Below are positions 1-8,744 of a stretch of DNA of 64,000 bases, in pieces. The position numbers and the translations under genes are program-made. The stretch is from Chloroflexota bacterium (lineage in GTDB: Bacteria > Chloroflexota > Chloroflexia > Chloroheliales > Chloroheliaceae). The notes under the pieces were generated by a model. The model was not told where the DNA came from and made no database searches. It worked only from the letters and a program-made list of their open reading frames with translations. The stretch is from contig JAQBPB010000040.1 of NCBI GenBank assembly GCA_028287745.1, forward strand, positions 1 through 64,000. Direction: 5' to 3'. How positions within the stretch are numbered: the first letter of the stretch is position 1; each line of letters begins with the position of its first letter.

Positions 1-545
1 ATTACCATAACAGTATTACGAAGAACATTACGAAACTTAGCCATACGGTAAATTCATGCTCGGACTTAAATAAATGCTGCCAGGTAGGCCTGGAAACCAT
101 AACTTTTACCTTCTACCTGCCTTGTTACCCAAATTTCCCCACACCTCTACTTATTAGAGAGGGGTAGCCACTTTGCATTGCATCCTGAACCGCAGTGAAA
201 GCACCCGGGGGTACCCGCGCCCGGTGGGCTACCGTAAATGCGAAAACCTTCCCAAATTCCACCCACCCTCGAACCCAATTCAGGTCGTGTGATATTCGCC
301 AACGGCACCCAGGGGTACCCGGATACCTCGACTATGCTCGGAATGACAATGCAAAATGGCAACCTCTTAATATTAGGCAGAGGTGTGTCAAATCTTGCTT
401 AACACAGCACACAGGATGACATGGCTGGGAAGTTGCCTTTCCGGGCAAACGGATACAGTGGCAAGTATTATTTAAAGCAGTAATCAGTGCTGCTTTATCA
501 AAATTTGCAGAACTTCTGATTTATTAAAATGGGCGGTATTAATCC
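1..545. other. Intergenic region with degenerate repeat elements
   Basis: I see no convincing gene here. Short open frames at about 147-419 overlap the repeat arms on both strands, lack a ribosome binding site and have odd composition, so they are not called. The stretch 170-425 holds the degenerate palindromic element described separately. Confidence 0.6.
170..360. repeat. Degenerate copies of a dispersed palindromic intergenic element
   Basis: Arms such as GCATCCTGAACCGCAGTGAA (about 178-197) and CTCGACTATGCTCGGAATGA (about 328-347) flank CCCGGGGGTACC and CCCAGGGGTACC blocks. The right arm aligns by eye with the reverse complement of the element at 40701-40768, where the arm reads TTCGACTTCGCTCAGGATGA next to CCCAGGGGGTACC. 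A further AGGATGACA end lies near 412-420. The copies here look older and more degenerate than the one at 40.7 kb. Confidence 0.6.
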
Positions 546-588
546 AAAAAAAATAGAGGCGAACCTGTCACCTCAGGCTCGCCTCTAT
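546..588 (-). terminator. Rho-independent terminator (minus strand)
   Basis: A 15-bp stem (553-567 with 574-588, one G-T type mismatch) and 6-nt loop is followed, on the minus strand, by eight T. It lies downstream of the basic hypothetical gene ending at 665. Confidence 0.8.
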
Positions 589-664
589 CCTTATTCTTAA
601 TTTCACTCCTTAAAAAGGTGAAAGCTTACTCCTATACATACAACCCCGGTACCGGCAAAAACTT

Positions 665-1054
665 CTAGCCGGGCTGGGCGTGCCGGGCGGCCCGGGCTAC
701 GCGTGAGGCTTTCCTGGCCTGCAGGGCTTCGCGCAAAGGTACGGCCTTGCGGCTCACCAGGCGCGAAAACATATGTCGCTTTAGCGTCCTGAGCAGGTCG
801 CCGGAAGTAAGTTCGGCTTCCTCATCTCGCCGGGCGGCATTGGTCACCGCGTCAAGAGCCCGCCGGTAGCTTCGCCGCTCGATATGCGGCAAAACCTTAA
901 GCGCTTTCCGGTAACCCCGGTTGCCGCTGGAAATTAACCTTACCTGGTGTTTGTAGTCAAGTTGTTTTTTGCGGTAAGGGGACAGCTTGCGTTCAGGGAG
1001 CGTTGGCTCGTTTGTTTCTTCCACTGACTCATCGTAAAGGTCTTCATATTCCAT
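665..1054 (-). CDS. Basic hypothetical protein, 129 aa
   Basis: I do not recognise this protein. It has an acidic N-terminus (residues 1-20, rich in Glu and Asp) and then a strongly basic body rich in Arg, Lys and Ala, predicted mainly helical, with no signal peptide or membrane segment. The start is well supported: a consensus AGGAGG lies 6-7 bases upstream of the ATG on the minus strand. A good terminator follows at 546-588, so it is probably a monocistronic gene. The charge suggests nucleic acid or ribosome association, but this is inference only. Confidence 0.75.
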   Translation of the reverse strand: MEYEDLYDESVEETNEPTLPERKLSPYRKKQLDYKHQVRLISSGNRGYRKALKVLPHIERRSYRRALDAVTNAARRDEEAELTSGDLLRTLKRHMFSRLVSRKAVPLREALQARKASRVARAARHAQPG

Positions 1055-1323
1055 AAGAGCCTCCTTGGTTTAGTGAATGTAAGGGACCCGGGTGGTCCGC
1101 GTAATGATGGTCTTATCCTACTATTTTTTTGATTTTATGACAAGTACCATTCGGGCTATTTTTAGTCGGAAAGAGGGGCTAATTTATTTTCGAAAAAATT
1201 TGCCATGAAGCCATTGGCGAGGTAAGCTATAAGAGTCTACTTGGGAAGCCGGAGTTCCTTGCATCTAACGGCTTTCCCGTTCTAATTTTCGAAAAGATCT
1301 ATTGGCTGGGGAGGTAAGACCTG

Positions 1324-1944
1324 ATGGCAGTAAAACGGACCAGTATTGAAGTATTTGTGGAAATTCCGCGTGGTTCCCGTAATAAATATGAGTTCGATAA
1401 GGAACGCGGCATTTTCAAACTGGACCGCGTTCTTTACAGTTCGGTGCATTATCCCAGCGACTATGGTTTTATCCAGGATACTCTTAGCCTGGATGGCGAT
1501 CCCCTGGATGCGCTGGTGATTATGGATAACCCGACTTTTCCCGGCTGTATCGTGGATGCCAGACCTATCGGCATCCTGGACATGTCGGACGAGCAGGGCC
1601 ATGATGAGAAAATTCTGTGTGTTCCAACTAAAGACCCTCGCTACCGCCATATCGTCCGGCTGGAGGATATCGGACCGCACTGGTTGCGCGAGATCGAAAA
1701 CTTCTTTTCGACTTATAAAGCGTTGGAAGACAAATGGACTGAACTGGTCGGTTGGAAGAACCAGGAAGAAGCCTGGCGAGTCATAAGCGAGTCTGAAACA
1801 CGCTGGAAAGACTATCTCGAAATGAAGGCTACCCGCGCTAAAGCCGCCCCGGAGCCGCCCACCCGCGATAAATTCCAGGTGGCTAAAAGTGACCTGGAAC
1901 TCCTGGAACACTCCGGTGATAAACCACCCACCGGCACCGCCTAG
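1324..1944 (+). CDS. ppa: Inorganic pyrophosphatase (family I)
   Basis: Soluble Mg-dependent pyrophosphatase that hydrolyses PPi to phosphate and drives biosynthetic reactions. The protein has the family I signature [10 protein letters not shown] (about residues 59-68) with the metal-binding aspartates, the early [13 protein letters not shown] block (residues 13-25) and the late KDPRY segment. The length of 206 residues is slightly above the usual 175-185 because of a C-terminal tail rich in Pro, Lys and Glu after about residue 165. The start ATG follows GGGGAGGTAAGACCTG. It stands alone and converges on hisF; a 12-bp hairpin lies between the two genes. Confidence 0.95.
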   Translation: MAVKRTSIEVFVEIPRGSRNKYEFDKERGIFKLDRVLYSSVHYPSDYGFIQDTLSLDGDPLDALVIMDNPTFPGCIVDARPIGILDMSDEQGHDEKILCVPTKDPRYRHIVRLEDIGPHWLREIENFFSTYKALEDKWTELVGWKNQEEAWRVISESETRWKDYLEMKATRAKAAPEPPTRDKFQVAKSDLELLEHSGDKPPTGTA

Positions 1945-2000
1945 GAGCATTCCCTGCACCACAAACCGCGTTTGTCTGTCTCCGTATTTTTATAAGCCAT

Positions 2001-2031
2001 GTGAGTACCGGCATATGCCGCCGGTACTCAC
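2001..2031. terminator. Hairpin between convergent ppa and hisF
   Basis: A perfect 12-bp stem (2001-2012 with 2020-2031) and 7-nt loop sits between two convergent genes. Neither side has a strong T run, so termination is only probable. Confidence 0.45.
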
Positions 2032-2067
2032 CGGTTACTTCAACGGGTTGTCCTTCAAATTTTGCGC

Positions 2068-2826
2068 TTAGAGCCTGACCAGAACATCTCTTTGTCTGAG
2101 GTATTCTTTGGCTTGCTTAATCGAGTAGTCGCCAAAGTGGAAAATACTGGCGGCCAGCACCGCGTCAGCCTTACCCTCGGTAACGCCTTCGTAAAGGTGT
2201 TCCAGGTTGCCCACGCCGCCGCTGGCAATTACCGGCACGCTGACCGCTTCGGAAATGGCCCTGGTCAGTTCGAGGTCATACCCATCGCGGGTGCCGTCTT
2301 TATCCATGCTGGTCAATAGGATTTCGCCCGCGCCGAGGTCTGTCGCCTGCCTGGCCCATTCTACAGCATCTATGCCGGTAGGGGTGCGCCCGCCATGCAG
2401 ATAGACTTCCCAGCCGCCGTTCTCCCGCTGCTTGGCGTCAATCGCCACAACTATACACTGGCGGCCGAAGTAACTGGCCCCTTCTTTAATTAAACCGGGA
2501 TTTTGCACCGCTGCTGTATTGATCGAAACTTTATCCGCTCCGGCTGAAAGCATGCGCTGCATATCGGCCAGGGTCCGAATGCCGCCGCCAATCGTGAACG
2601 GAATAAAAATCTGCTCGGCGGTGCGTGTGACCATGTCCAGGACGGTTTCGCGTTTGTCGCTGCTGGCCGTTATATCCAGGAAGATAAGTTCGTCCGCGCC
2701 CTGGGCGTCATAAAAGGCGGCCAGTTCTACCGCGTCCCCGGCGTCCCGCAAGTCCAGAAATTGAGTCCCTTTTACTACCCGCCCGGCGGTCACGTCCAAA
2801 CAGGGTATAATTCTCTTAGTCAGCAT
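2068..2826 (-). CDS. hisF: Imidazole glycerol phosphate synthase, cyclase subunit
   Basis: Cyclase subunit of the HisHF glutamine amidotransferase in histidine biosynthesis; it uses ammonia from HisH to turn PRFAR into IGP and AICAR. The (beta/alpha)8 barrel is full length at 252 residues. The N-terminus [20 protein letters not shown] holds the first catalytic Asp (residue 11), and VVAIDAK near residue 130 holds the second; TIGGGIR and IASGGVGN form phosphate-binding loops. No other his gene is in the window, so hisF stands apart from a his operon here. Confidence 0.96.
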   Translation of the reverse strand: MLTKRIIPCLDVTAGRVVKGTQFLDLRDAGDAVELAAFYDAQGADELIFLDITASSDKRETVLDMVTRTAEQIFIPFTIGGGIRTLADMQRMLSAGADKVSINTAAVQNPGLIKEGASYFGRQCIVVAIDAKQRENGGWEVYLHGGRTPTGIDAVEWARQATDLGAGEILLTSMDKDGTRDGYDLELTRAISEAVSVPVIASGGVGNLEHLYEGVTEGKADAVLAASIFHFGDYSIKQAKEYLRQRDVLVRL

Positions 2827-3120
2827 TTTTTTTCAGTTCTATATTTACAAAACAACTCACAAAGTAGCTTAAGGCGAATAAAACAAACCGGCCGGGTTAC
2901 CCACACCTGTCCCCATAATGTTGATATAGAACAAAGGTTTTGCACAATATTTGGCATAATGTTGACAACAATGTGTATAAGTTTATTTACAATCAGACAG
3001 CCGGTTTTAATAGTTATTTCTTTGGCCGTCATTGGCCGGCTTGAATAAAATTAAGCAGGTTACTTCAAATTATTATACCAAACCTGACCGCCCTGACAAA
3101 TTCGCGGGACAGGCTTCTAC

Positions 3121-3150
3121 TTGACAAGGTTCAGGTCAGGATGATACGCT
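3121..3150 (+). promoter_or_regulatory. Putative sigma-A promoter of the hrcA operon
   Basis: A perfect TTGACA at 3121-3126 is followed, after 16-17 bases, by a weak -10-like GATACG/ATACGC. It lies just upstream of the CIRCE operator, the usual arrangement for HrcA-controlled operons. Confidence 0.55.
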
Positions 3151-3163
3151 AAAATGGTTAATT

Positions 3164-3190
3164 TTAGCACTCAAACTAAAGGAGTGCTAA
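3164..3190 (+). promoter_or_regulatory. CIRCE operator (HrcA binding site)
   Basis: TTAGCACTC at 3164-3172, a 9-base spacer and GAGTGCTAA at 3182-3190 form the exact consensus CIRCE inverted repeat. HrcA bound here represses the downstream chaperone operon. It lies 187 bases before the preferred hrcA start, giving a long leader. Confidence 0.97.
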
Positions 3191-3376
3191 AATTTGCTGA
3201 AAGCAACCTTGAATAATGAAACTAGACTATCATCGTTTGCGTAAATAGTAGTGAGTCGTTTTAGTAACGCCAAAATTAACGCTCTCAAATCTAATAACTC
3301 AGGTATAATATAACAATGCATTGCCGATATGTAGCGGCACCTGGAGTTGGGAGCAAGTTTTATAGCAGGTAAACGT

Positions 3377-4534
3377 ATGACAATCGGTGAATTTGAGGGA
3401 AATGAAACCGGCCAACCGGCTAAAAGAAAAGCCGGCCGGCCCCGCAAAAATATTGAAACGTCCGTGCAGTCTGGTACCTCGGTCGCTTCTAATAGCGATG
3501 CCGGGAAATTAAGCGACCGGCAGCGCGCGATCTTGCGAATTATTATCCAGGAGTTTACCGCTACGGCCGCCCCGGTAAGTTCGGAAGCCATCGTCAATAA
3601 ATACCGCCTGCCGTATAGTTCGGCAACCGTTCGGAACGAAATGGCCGAACTGGAGCAGGGCGGTTATATTTCGCATCCCCATACTTCGGCGGGCCGGGTG
3701 CCTAGCGACCTGGGCTACCGCTATTTTGTGGAACACCTGATGGAGCGCAGCGGGGGCCTTTCGTCGATAGAGCAGACCACCATCCAGCACCAGTTTTACC
3801 AGATTCAGTTGGAGCTAACCGAATGGCTGCGCCTGGCCGCCTCGGTAACTGCCCGTACTTCGCATAACGCCGCGCTGGTTTCAACACCCCGCGTCTATGA
3901 TAACCGCCTGAAACACGTCCAGCTGGTCGGTGTGCAGGAGCGCGTGGCTTTGCTGGTTGTCGTTACCCAGGATGGTACGATCAAAGAGCAAATGCTGACC
4001 CTGGATGAACCGGTTACCCAGAATGAACTGACCCAGGTAACCAACCGGTTAAACACGCTGCTTTCAAACCTCAACTGGGTTAAAATGGAAGCCCGGATTA
4101 AAGACTGGCCGGACGATTTTAACAAGATGATCGCCAACCGGATGCTTGAAACATTTAAGTCGCTGGACCGCTATAAGGATGCTCAAATCTACCGGGACGG
4201 CCTGGTTAATATTTTGGACCAGCCTGAATTTACCGATATTGGCCGGGTGCGCCAGGTAGTGCAGGTTATCGAGAACGGCCAGGTAATTACCAATATTATC
4301 CCGGAAATCCTTTCCAGTGACGGTAACGCGGTCCAGGTTATTATCGGCGGCGATAACCGCTTTGATGACTTGCGGCTGCTGAGTGTGGTTTTGGCTCGGT
4401 ATGGGATTGACGGCCAGATGGCCGGAGTGGTAGGAATTGTCGGCCCGACCAGGATGGAATATAACCGTTCTATTTCCACAGTACAATATATTGCCAACCT
4501 TTTAAGCGGGTTGGTAAGCGAACGTCGCGGCTAA
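3377..4534 (+). CDS. hrcA: Heat-inducible transcription repressor HrcA with AT-hook-like N-terminus
   Basis: Repressor of class I heat-shock genes that binds CIRCE; its own operator is at 3164-3190. The winged-helix region (LSDRQRAILRIII through NEMAELEQGGYISHPHTSAGRVPS, about residues 47-112) is typical, followed by the GAF-like and dimerisation regions. I prefer ATG 3377 (AGGT upstream) over an in-frame TTG at 3347, giving 385 residues against the usual 340-350. The excess is an N-terminal extension holding KRKAGRPRKN (residues 16-25), which matches the AT-hook core GRP flanked by basic residues. First gene of hrcA-grpE-dnaJ. Confidence 0.95.
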   Translation: MTIGEFEGNETGQPAKRKAGRPRKNIETSVQSGTSVASNSDAGKLSDRQRAILRIIIQEFTATAAPVSSEAIVNKYRLPYSSATVRNEMAELEQGGYISHPHTSAGRVPSDLGYRYFVEHLMERSGGLSSIEQTTIQHQFYQIQLELTEWLRLAASVTARTSHNAALVSTPRVYDNRLKHVQLVGVQERVALLVVVTQDGTIKEQMLTLDEPVTQNELTQVTNRLNTLLSNLNWVKMEARIKDWPDDFNKMIANRMLETFKSLDRYKDAQIYRDGLVNILDQPEFTDIGRVRQVVQVIENGQVITNIIPEILSSDGNAVQVIIGGDNRFDDLRLLSVVLARYGIDGQMAGVVGIVGPTRMEYNRSISTVQYIANLLSGLVSERRG

Positions 4535-4691
4535 AACCAGGGCAGCTGTCCGGTTTTTGGGGCCTTATACCGGCTTGTGTCTGGCCAGGGCCTAAAACAT
4601 ATACAAATCTAACAAAGGTTTTATAGCTTTAAGACCTAAAGCGCAATATAATTAACGAGATAATTTATTTTATAATGAGGTGAATGCTAAA

Positions 4692-5258
4692 GTGAGTGCT
4701 GAGACTAATGTAAATCCGGGGAACCAAAATCCCGATGGTAACGCTACTGCCGAAACCCCCGAAACTCCTGTTACTCAGGAAGAGGTCGTATCGGTTGATG
4801 AGTTAAAGCAGCAATTAGCTGAAGAACAGAAAAAAGCGGCTACCAGCTACGATAATTTTGTCCGGGCCAGGGCTGATTATGAAAATCTTAAACGCCGGAC
4901 TGAAGCCGAGCGGTTAAAGTTAAACGCCGAAATCCGGGAGCGCGTCCTGGTAAAAATCCTGCCCGTGGTAGACGACTTCGAGCGCGCTTTACAGAGCTTG
5001 CCCGAAAACTTGAAGAACGAAGCCTGGATTAACGGGGTGAACATGATTGAAAAGAAGCTCAAGACTTTCCTTGAACAGGAAAACGTCAGTGAGATCCCGG
5101 CGGAAGGCCAGGAATTCGATCCCCGTTTCCACGATGCTGTCCACAGGGACGAGGAAAGCTCTGGCGACAAGGATGTAGTCCAGGCGGTTTATCAAAAAGG
5201 CTACAAACTTGGTGACAAAGTAATTCGCCCGGCAGTGGTTAAAGTCGGCCGGCAATAA
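4692..5258 (+). CDS. grpE: Nucleotide exchange factor GrpE
   Basis: Co-chaperone that releases ADP from DnaK. After an acidic, Glu/Pro/Thr-rich N-terminal tail (about residues 1-35) comes the long coiled coil (VDELKQQLAEEQKKAATSYD) and the conserved LKRRTEAER and LLPVVDDFERAL-type segment (here ILPVVDDFERAL), then a beta domain ending GYKLGDKVIRPAVVKVG. The GTG at 4692 is preferred because GAGGTGA lies 8 bases upstream; an in-frame GTG at 4680 would overlap that site. About 157 bases separate it from hrcA and 19 from dnaJ. Confidence 0.94.
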   Translation: MSAETNVNPGNQNPDGNATAETPETPVTQEEVVSVDELKQQLAEEQKKAATSYDNFVRARADYENLKRRTEAERLKLNAEIRERVLVKILPVVDDFERALQSLPENLKNEAWINGVNMIEKKLKTFLEQENVSEIPAEGQEFDPRFHDAVHRDEESSGDKDVVQAVYQKGYKLGDKVIRPAVVKVGRQ

Positions 5259-5277
5259 AAAGGCAGAAGTAAGATAG

Positions 5278-6426
5278 ATGAGCAAGCGTGATTACTACGA
5301 GGTACTAGGGGTTTCAAAAACTGCTACAGACGATGAATTAAAGTCGTCTTACCGGCGGTTAGCTAAGAAATACCACCCTGACGTCAATAATGAAGCCGAC
5401 GCCGAAGAAAAGTTTAAAGAGGTTACAGAAGCTTATAACGTGCTGACCGATAAACAAAAACGGGCGGCTTACGACCGCTTTGGTCATGCCGGAATGAGCG
5501 GTGCGGGCGCCAATCCTTTTGAAGGATTTAGTGGCGTTGGCGGCTTCAGCGACATTTTCGAACAGTTCTTTGGCGGCATGAGCGGCGCGGGCCAGCAGCA
5601 ACGCCGGGTTCAAAAAGGGGCCGACCTGAAAACTACCCTGGTCCTTACCTTTGAAGAAGCCGTCTTCGGAGTCGAAAAGGAAGTAGTGGTCAGCCGCTTC
5701 GATACCTGCGGCCGCTGTAAGGGCAACCGCAGCGAACCGGGCACCGAAACCGCTAAATGCGATACCTGTAGAGGTACCGGCGAAATTCGCCGGACCCAGA
5801 ACAGCATCTTCGGCCAGTTTGTTAACGTTACCAGTTGCGACCGCTGCCGGGGCGAGGGCCGGGTTATCGTGACCCCCTGTAAAGAGTGCCGGGGTGACGG
5901 CCGGGTCCGCGTTTCAAAACCGCTAATGGTTAAAATCCCGGCCGGGATTGACGCCAACCGCCAGATCCGGATTACCGGTGAGGGCGAAGCCGGGCCGCGC
6001 GGCGCTATGCCGGGCAACCTGTATGTAAGCATTGTGGTCAAAGAGCACCCGGTGTTCCAGCGCAAGGAAAACGATATTCTGCTGGAATTGCCGCTAAACC
6101 TCTGGCAGGCCGCCCTGGGCGACCGGGTGGAAGTTCCGACTGTGGACGGCCCGATGGAACTGGATATTAAGCCCGGTTCTCAAAACGGCGATACCATCAA
6201 GCTCCGAGAGAAAGGGGTACCTTTTCTCCAGGGAAGCGGCCGGGGTGACCAACTGGTGAACCTGCATGTGGTGGTGCCCAGGAAGCTGAACGACGAGCAG
6301 CGCCGGTTGTTGCAGGAGCTGGCTAAAACCATGCCTCGCGAGCAAATCGGGAAAACAACGGCCGATAAGGATCACGAGGATAAGGGCTTTTTCAGCCGTA
6401 TTAAAGATGTTCTCGGCTCTAACTAG
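5278..6426 (+). CDS. dnaJ: Chaperone protein DnaJ
   Basis: Hsp40 co-chaperone that delivers substrates to DnaK and stimulates its ATPase. Full architecture is visible: J domain with HPD at residues 33-35, a Gly/Phe-rich linker (about 70-115), four CxxCxG-type zinc motifs ([30 protein letters not shown], about 144-215) and the C-terminal substrate-binding domains. At 382 residues it is of normal length. It ends the hrcA-grpE-dnaJ operon; dnaK is not between grpE and dnaJ or elsewhere in the window, so DnaK must be encoded elsewhere. Confidence 0.96.
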   Translation: MSKRDYYEVLGVSKTATDDELKSSYRRLAKKYHPDVNNEADAEEKFKEVTEAYNVLTDKQKRAAYDRFGHAGMSGAGANPFEGFSGVGGFSDIFEQFFGGMSGAGQQQRRVQKGADLKTTLVLTFEEAVFGVEKEVVVSRFDTCGRCKGNRSEPGTETAKCDTCRGTGEIRRTQNSIFGQFVNVTSCDRCRGEGRVIVTPCKECRGDGRVRVSKPLMVKIPAGIDANRQIRITGEGEAGPRGAMPGNLYVSIVVKEHPVFQRKENDILLELPLNLWQAALGDRVEVPTVDGPMELDIKPGSQNGDTIKLREKGVPFLQGSGRGDQLVNLHVVVPRKLNDEQRRLLQELAKTMPREQIGKTTADKDHEDKGFFSRIKDVLGSN

Positions 6427-6445
6427 CCTTTAATAGCATTAGACC

Positions 6446-6483
6446 GCCGTAATCGTTCCCGGCTTGCGGGGAACGATTACGGC
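6446..6483 (+). terminator. Strong hairpin after dnaJ
   Basis: A perfect 15-bp stem (6446-6460 with 6469-6483) around an 8-nt loop lies 20 bases after the dnaJ stop codon. There is no T run, so it may end transcription weakly or stabilise the mRNA 3' end. Confidence 0.6.
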
Positions 6484-6540
6484 TTCAAACAGGCATAATT
6501 CTTGTGCCAGGTGCTATAATTAAATAGAGTTGTTACCCGG

Positions 6541-6571
6541 AAGCTCCAACTCAGTTGGAGCTTTCTTTTTT
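6541..6571 (+). terminator. Intrinsic terminator in the CDF gene leader
   Basis: AAGCTCCAAC pairs perfectly with GTTGGAGCTT over a 3-nt loop and is followed by TCTTTTTT. It lies between a TATAAT-like box (about 6514) and the transporter start at 6615, so it either ends dnaJ transcripts or acts as an attenuator. Confidence 0.75.
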
Positions 6572-6614
6572 AACAAATAGTAGTCAGTTTAGAAATAAAC
6601 TTTAAGGTTTTGCT

Positions 6615-7652
6615 ATGCTCCAGGAAAACCAGCCGAAAATAGTGGCTCTGTCCGGCCACGACCACGACCACGATGCTGCGGAACATTCGCACGTCACTCT
6701 TGAACATGCACCCGGCGCGGCCGTCCACGGGCATAATCATGCCGCGCCAGCCCGGTTAAATGACCGGTCGGCCCTGATTTTACGGGTTAGCCTGGTCCTG
6801 ACCGGCCTGTTTGTAATAGCCGAGTTCGCGGCGGGCCTCTGGGCCAACAGCCTGGCTCTTATTTCCGATGCCGGGCATAACCTGACCGATGCCCTGGCCC
6901 TGGCCTTTAGCTGGTGGGCCCTGGTGCTGGCGCGGCGTTCGCCCGATACTCGCAAGACCTACGGCTATCACCGGGCCGGAATCCTGGCGGCCAGCTTTAA
7001 CGCGGCCACTCTGGTTTTGATTGCTTTCTACATCTTCTACGAAGGCGTGCAGAGGCTGATTCACCCGGAGCCGGTAAACGGCGCCATTATTGCCCTGGTC
7101 GCGACTGTTGCGCTGCTTTTGAAAACCGGTATCGCGCTGGCCCTGTTCAAGGGTTCGAAAACCGACCGGAACATGCGCGGCGCTTTTGTCCATATCCTGG
7201 GTGACGCCTTTTCCTCGATAGGGGTAATCTTTGCCGGTCTGTTGATTTTATTTACCGGCTGGGCAGCCTTTGACCCGGCTATCTCAATTTTGATCGGGGT
7301 ATTTATCCTGTGGTCGAGCTGGCGCATTATCAGAGAAGCCACCAACGTGCTGCTGGAAGGAATCCCGGCTGGATTGGATATGGTCAGCCTGATGCGCGAC
7401 TTTATGGTTATCGATGGGGTTAAAAGCGTCCACGACTTGCATGTCTGGACCCTGGGCGGTAATAACCTGGTCCTCTCTTGCCATATACTGACCAATAACA
7501 TCAGTATTCAAGAGGCTAACACAACCGTCCAGCAAATCAAGAATATGCTTGTCCACAAGTACCAGGTTCACCATACCACTATCGAACTGGAATGTGAGAA
7601 CTGTACGTTGCCGGAAGACTTGTACTGTACGATTGTTACCTCTACCAATTAA
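6615..7652 (+). CDS. Cation diffusion facilitator family metal exporter
   Basis: Proton-coupled exporter of Zn, Cd, Co or similar divalent cations in the inner membrane. The N-terminus carries His-rich stretches (HDHDHDAAEHSH and HGHNH, residues 15-45), typical of metal-binding tails in the CzcD/ZitB subgroup. Six membrane segments follow; the transport-site pairs are visible as DAGHNLTDAL in TM2 and HILGDAFSS in TM5. The cytoplasmic C-terminal domain (VHDLHVWTLGGNN) is present. Length of 345 is normal. The substrate metal cannot be fixed from sequence alone. A terminator hairpin lies in its leader. Confidence 0.92.
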   Translation: MLQENQPKIVALSGHDHDHDAAEHSHVTLEHAPGAAVHGHNHAAPARLNDRSALILRVSLVLTGLFVIAEFAAGLWANSLALISDAGHNLTDALALAFSWWALVLARRSPDTRKTYGYHRAGILAASFNAATLVLIAFYIFYEGVQRLIHPEPVNGAIIALVATVALLLKTGIALALFKGSKTDRNMRGAFVHILGDAFSSIGVIFAGLLILFTGWAAFDPAISILIGVFILWSSWRIIREATNVLLEGIPAGLDMVSLMRDFMVIDGVKSVHDLHVWTLGGNNLVLSCHILTNNISIQEANTTVQQIKNMLVHKYQVHHTTIELECENCTLPEDLYCTIVTSTN

Positions 7653-7720
7653 GTGGTAACGGCGGTCAGGCTACCGGGGTAGCCCGCTGCCGGAAACGCT
7701 GCATCCGAAATTTCCCCAGC

Positions 7721-7758
7721 AAAAAAGCCACGGCGCTGTCACGGGTCGTGGCTTTTTT
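7721..7758. terminator. Bidirectional terminator
   Basis: A 12-bp stem AAAAAAGCCACG / CGTGGCTTTTTT with A and T runs on both sides lies between the convergent CDF gene and the small membrane protein genes. Confidence 0.85.
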
Positions 7759-7807
7759 GCAGCAAATTTATTGCTGATTGAAGGAGATTATTAGAAGCCC
7801 CTTAAGG

Positions 7808-7939
7808 CTAAATGGTAGAGGTCGGTTTGCCTCGCCGCCCCAGCATAATCAGGGCGCCTAATGCCCCAAAGACCAGGCCCCACCGAAAGCCCTGGGCAAA
7901 ATAATCCTGGCTGGGCGGTTTTTTATTGTATACTCGCAT
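7808..7939 (-). CDS. Small single-span membrane protein, 43 aa
   Basis: A short minus-strand gene beginning MRVYNKKPPSQDYFAQGFRW, with one hydrophobic segment (about residues 18-34, GFRWGLVFGALGALIML) followed by a positive RRGK stop and a short tail. AAAGGAG lies 9 bases upstream of the ATG. It starts 28 bases after the end of the 129-residue membrane protein gene at 7968, which suggests one transcript. Function unknown; I do not recognise a family. The small size and membrane anchor suggest a partner of its neighbour. Confidence 0.65.
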   Translation of the reverse strand: MRVYNKKPPSQDYFAQGFRWGLVFGALGALIMLGRRGKPTSTI

Positions 7940-7967
7940 CTGGGAAAACTCCTTTCAGTGGGGTTAA

Positions 7968-8357
7968 TTATGGGCGATTGCCTCTGAAAAGAGCTTTAAT
8001 TGCGCCGCGAATACCAGCCAGAATAGCCGCAATCTTGACCAGCGGCGAAACGACACCTTCACCCACATACGCCACAGTCGCTTTGGCGCTGTCGGCTGTT
8101 TCGGTAAGGCGGTCCATCAGCGGCGATACTTTTTTATCGGTCAGGTTGGTTATGACGCTGACTAGCACCAGGATAGCCGCTACCAGTGCGATACTGACAA
8201 TTAACAAACCACATGCAAAGAACGATAATACTACCGTTGAAAGGTAACTGGCGGTACGCAGGGCCTGTTCAGGCACCCAGATAAAAATTGCGATAGGCAC
8301 AAGTAGTATTACGAGGGCAACGACTATACCGCCAATTATGGCTAAAGTTTTGCTCAT
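7968..8357 (-). CDS. Hypothetical membrane protein, 129 aa
   Basis: Two membrane segments are visible: residues 5-27 (LAIIGGIVVALVILLVPIAI) and about 42-67 (VVLSFFACGLLIVSIALVAA), followed by a soluble, probably helical part containing TDKKVSPLMDRLTETADSAK and a second mildly hydrophobic stretch near residues 100-116. The ribosome binding site GAAGGAGATTAGCTC precedes the ATG. It appears co-transcribed with the 43-residue protein downstream. Family not recognised; membrane-associated scaffold or stress protein roles would be guesses. Confidence 0.75.
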   Translation of the reverse strand: MSKTLAIIGGIVVALVILLVPIAIFIWVPEQALRTASYLSTVVLSFFACGLLIVSIALVAAILVLVSVITNLTDKKVSPLMDRLTETADSAKATVAYVGEGVVSPLVKIAAILAGIRGAIKALFRGNRP

Positions 8358-8744
8358 TGAGCTAATCTCCTTCTTGATGACCTAGACCTGCCGGGGTAAT
8401 CCCCCAATGCGAGCTTAAAGCGCAAAAAATAGAGTTCTAATTATGCCTTAGTGTTAAGCAATACCCTGAAGCAAGATAAACTATCCTAGTGGGGTACGTT
8501 AGTACCAGCCAGCATTGTCTGAACAGGGATAGCCGCGACCAAAACTCCCTTGTCTGTTTGCTACCCTTACAACAGGAATTGGTGCAGTCGGCTGTACCTG
8601 ACTGAGCTGATTCTTTAGTGCCTTACATCACAATTCGGACCAGCAAACCCGAATACCGCCAGGAGACCATGATTTTAATTAAAATTAATCCAGCAAGCTT
8701 AGTATAGCATAAGCCTGCCAGCCTTCAAACCATTTTTAAGGTTT
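8358..8744. other. Intergenic region without recognised genes
   Basis: About 390 bases, moderately AT-rich, with an AT palindrome TTTTAATTAAAATTA near 8674-8689. I see no supported gene or RNA. It must hold the promoter of the minus-strand membrane protein operon. Confidence 0.5.

Noticed and set aside
147-419. Overlapping open frames on both strands near the left edge
   Set aside because: They coincide with repeat arms, lack ribosome binding sites and have no recognisable protein features.
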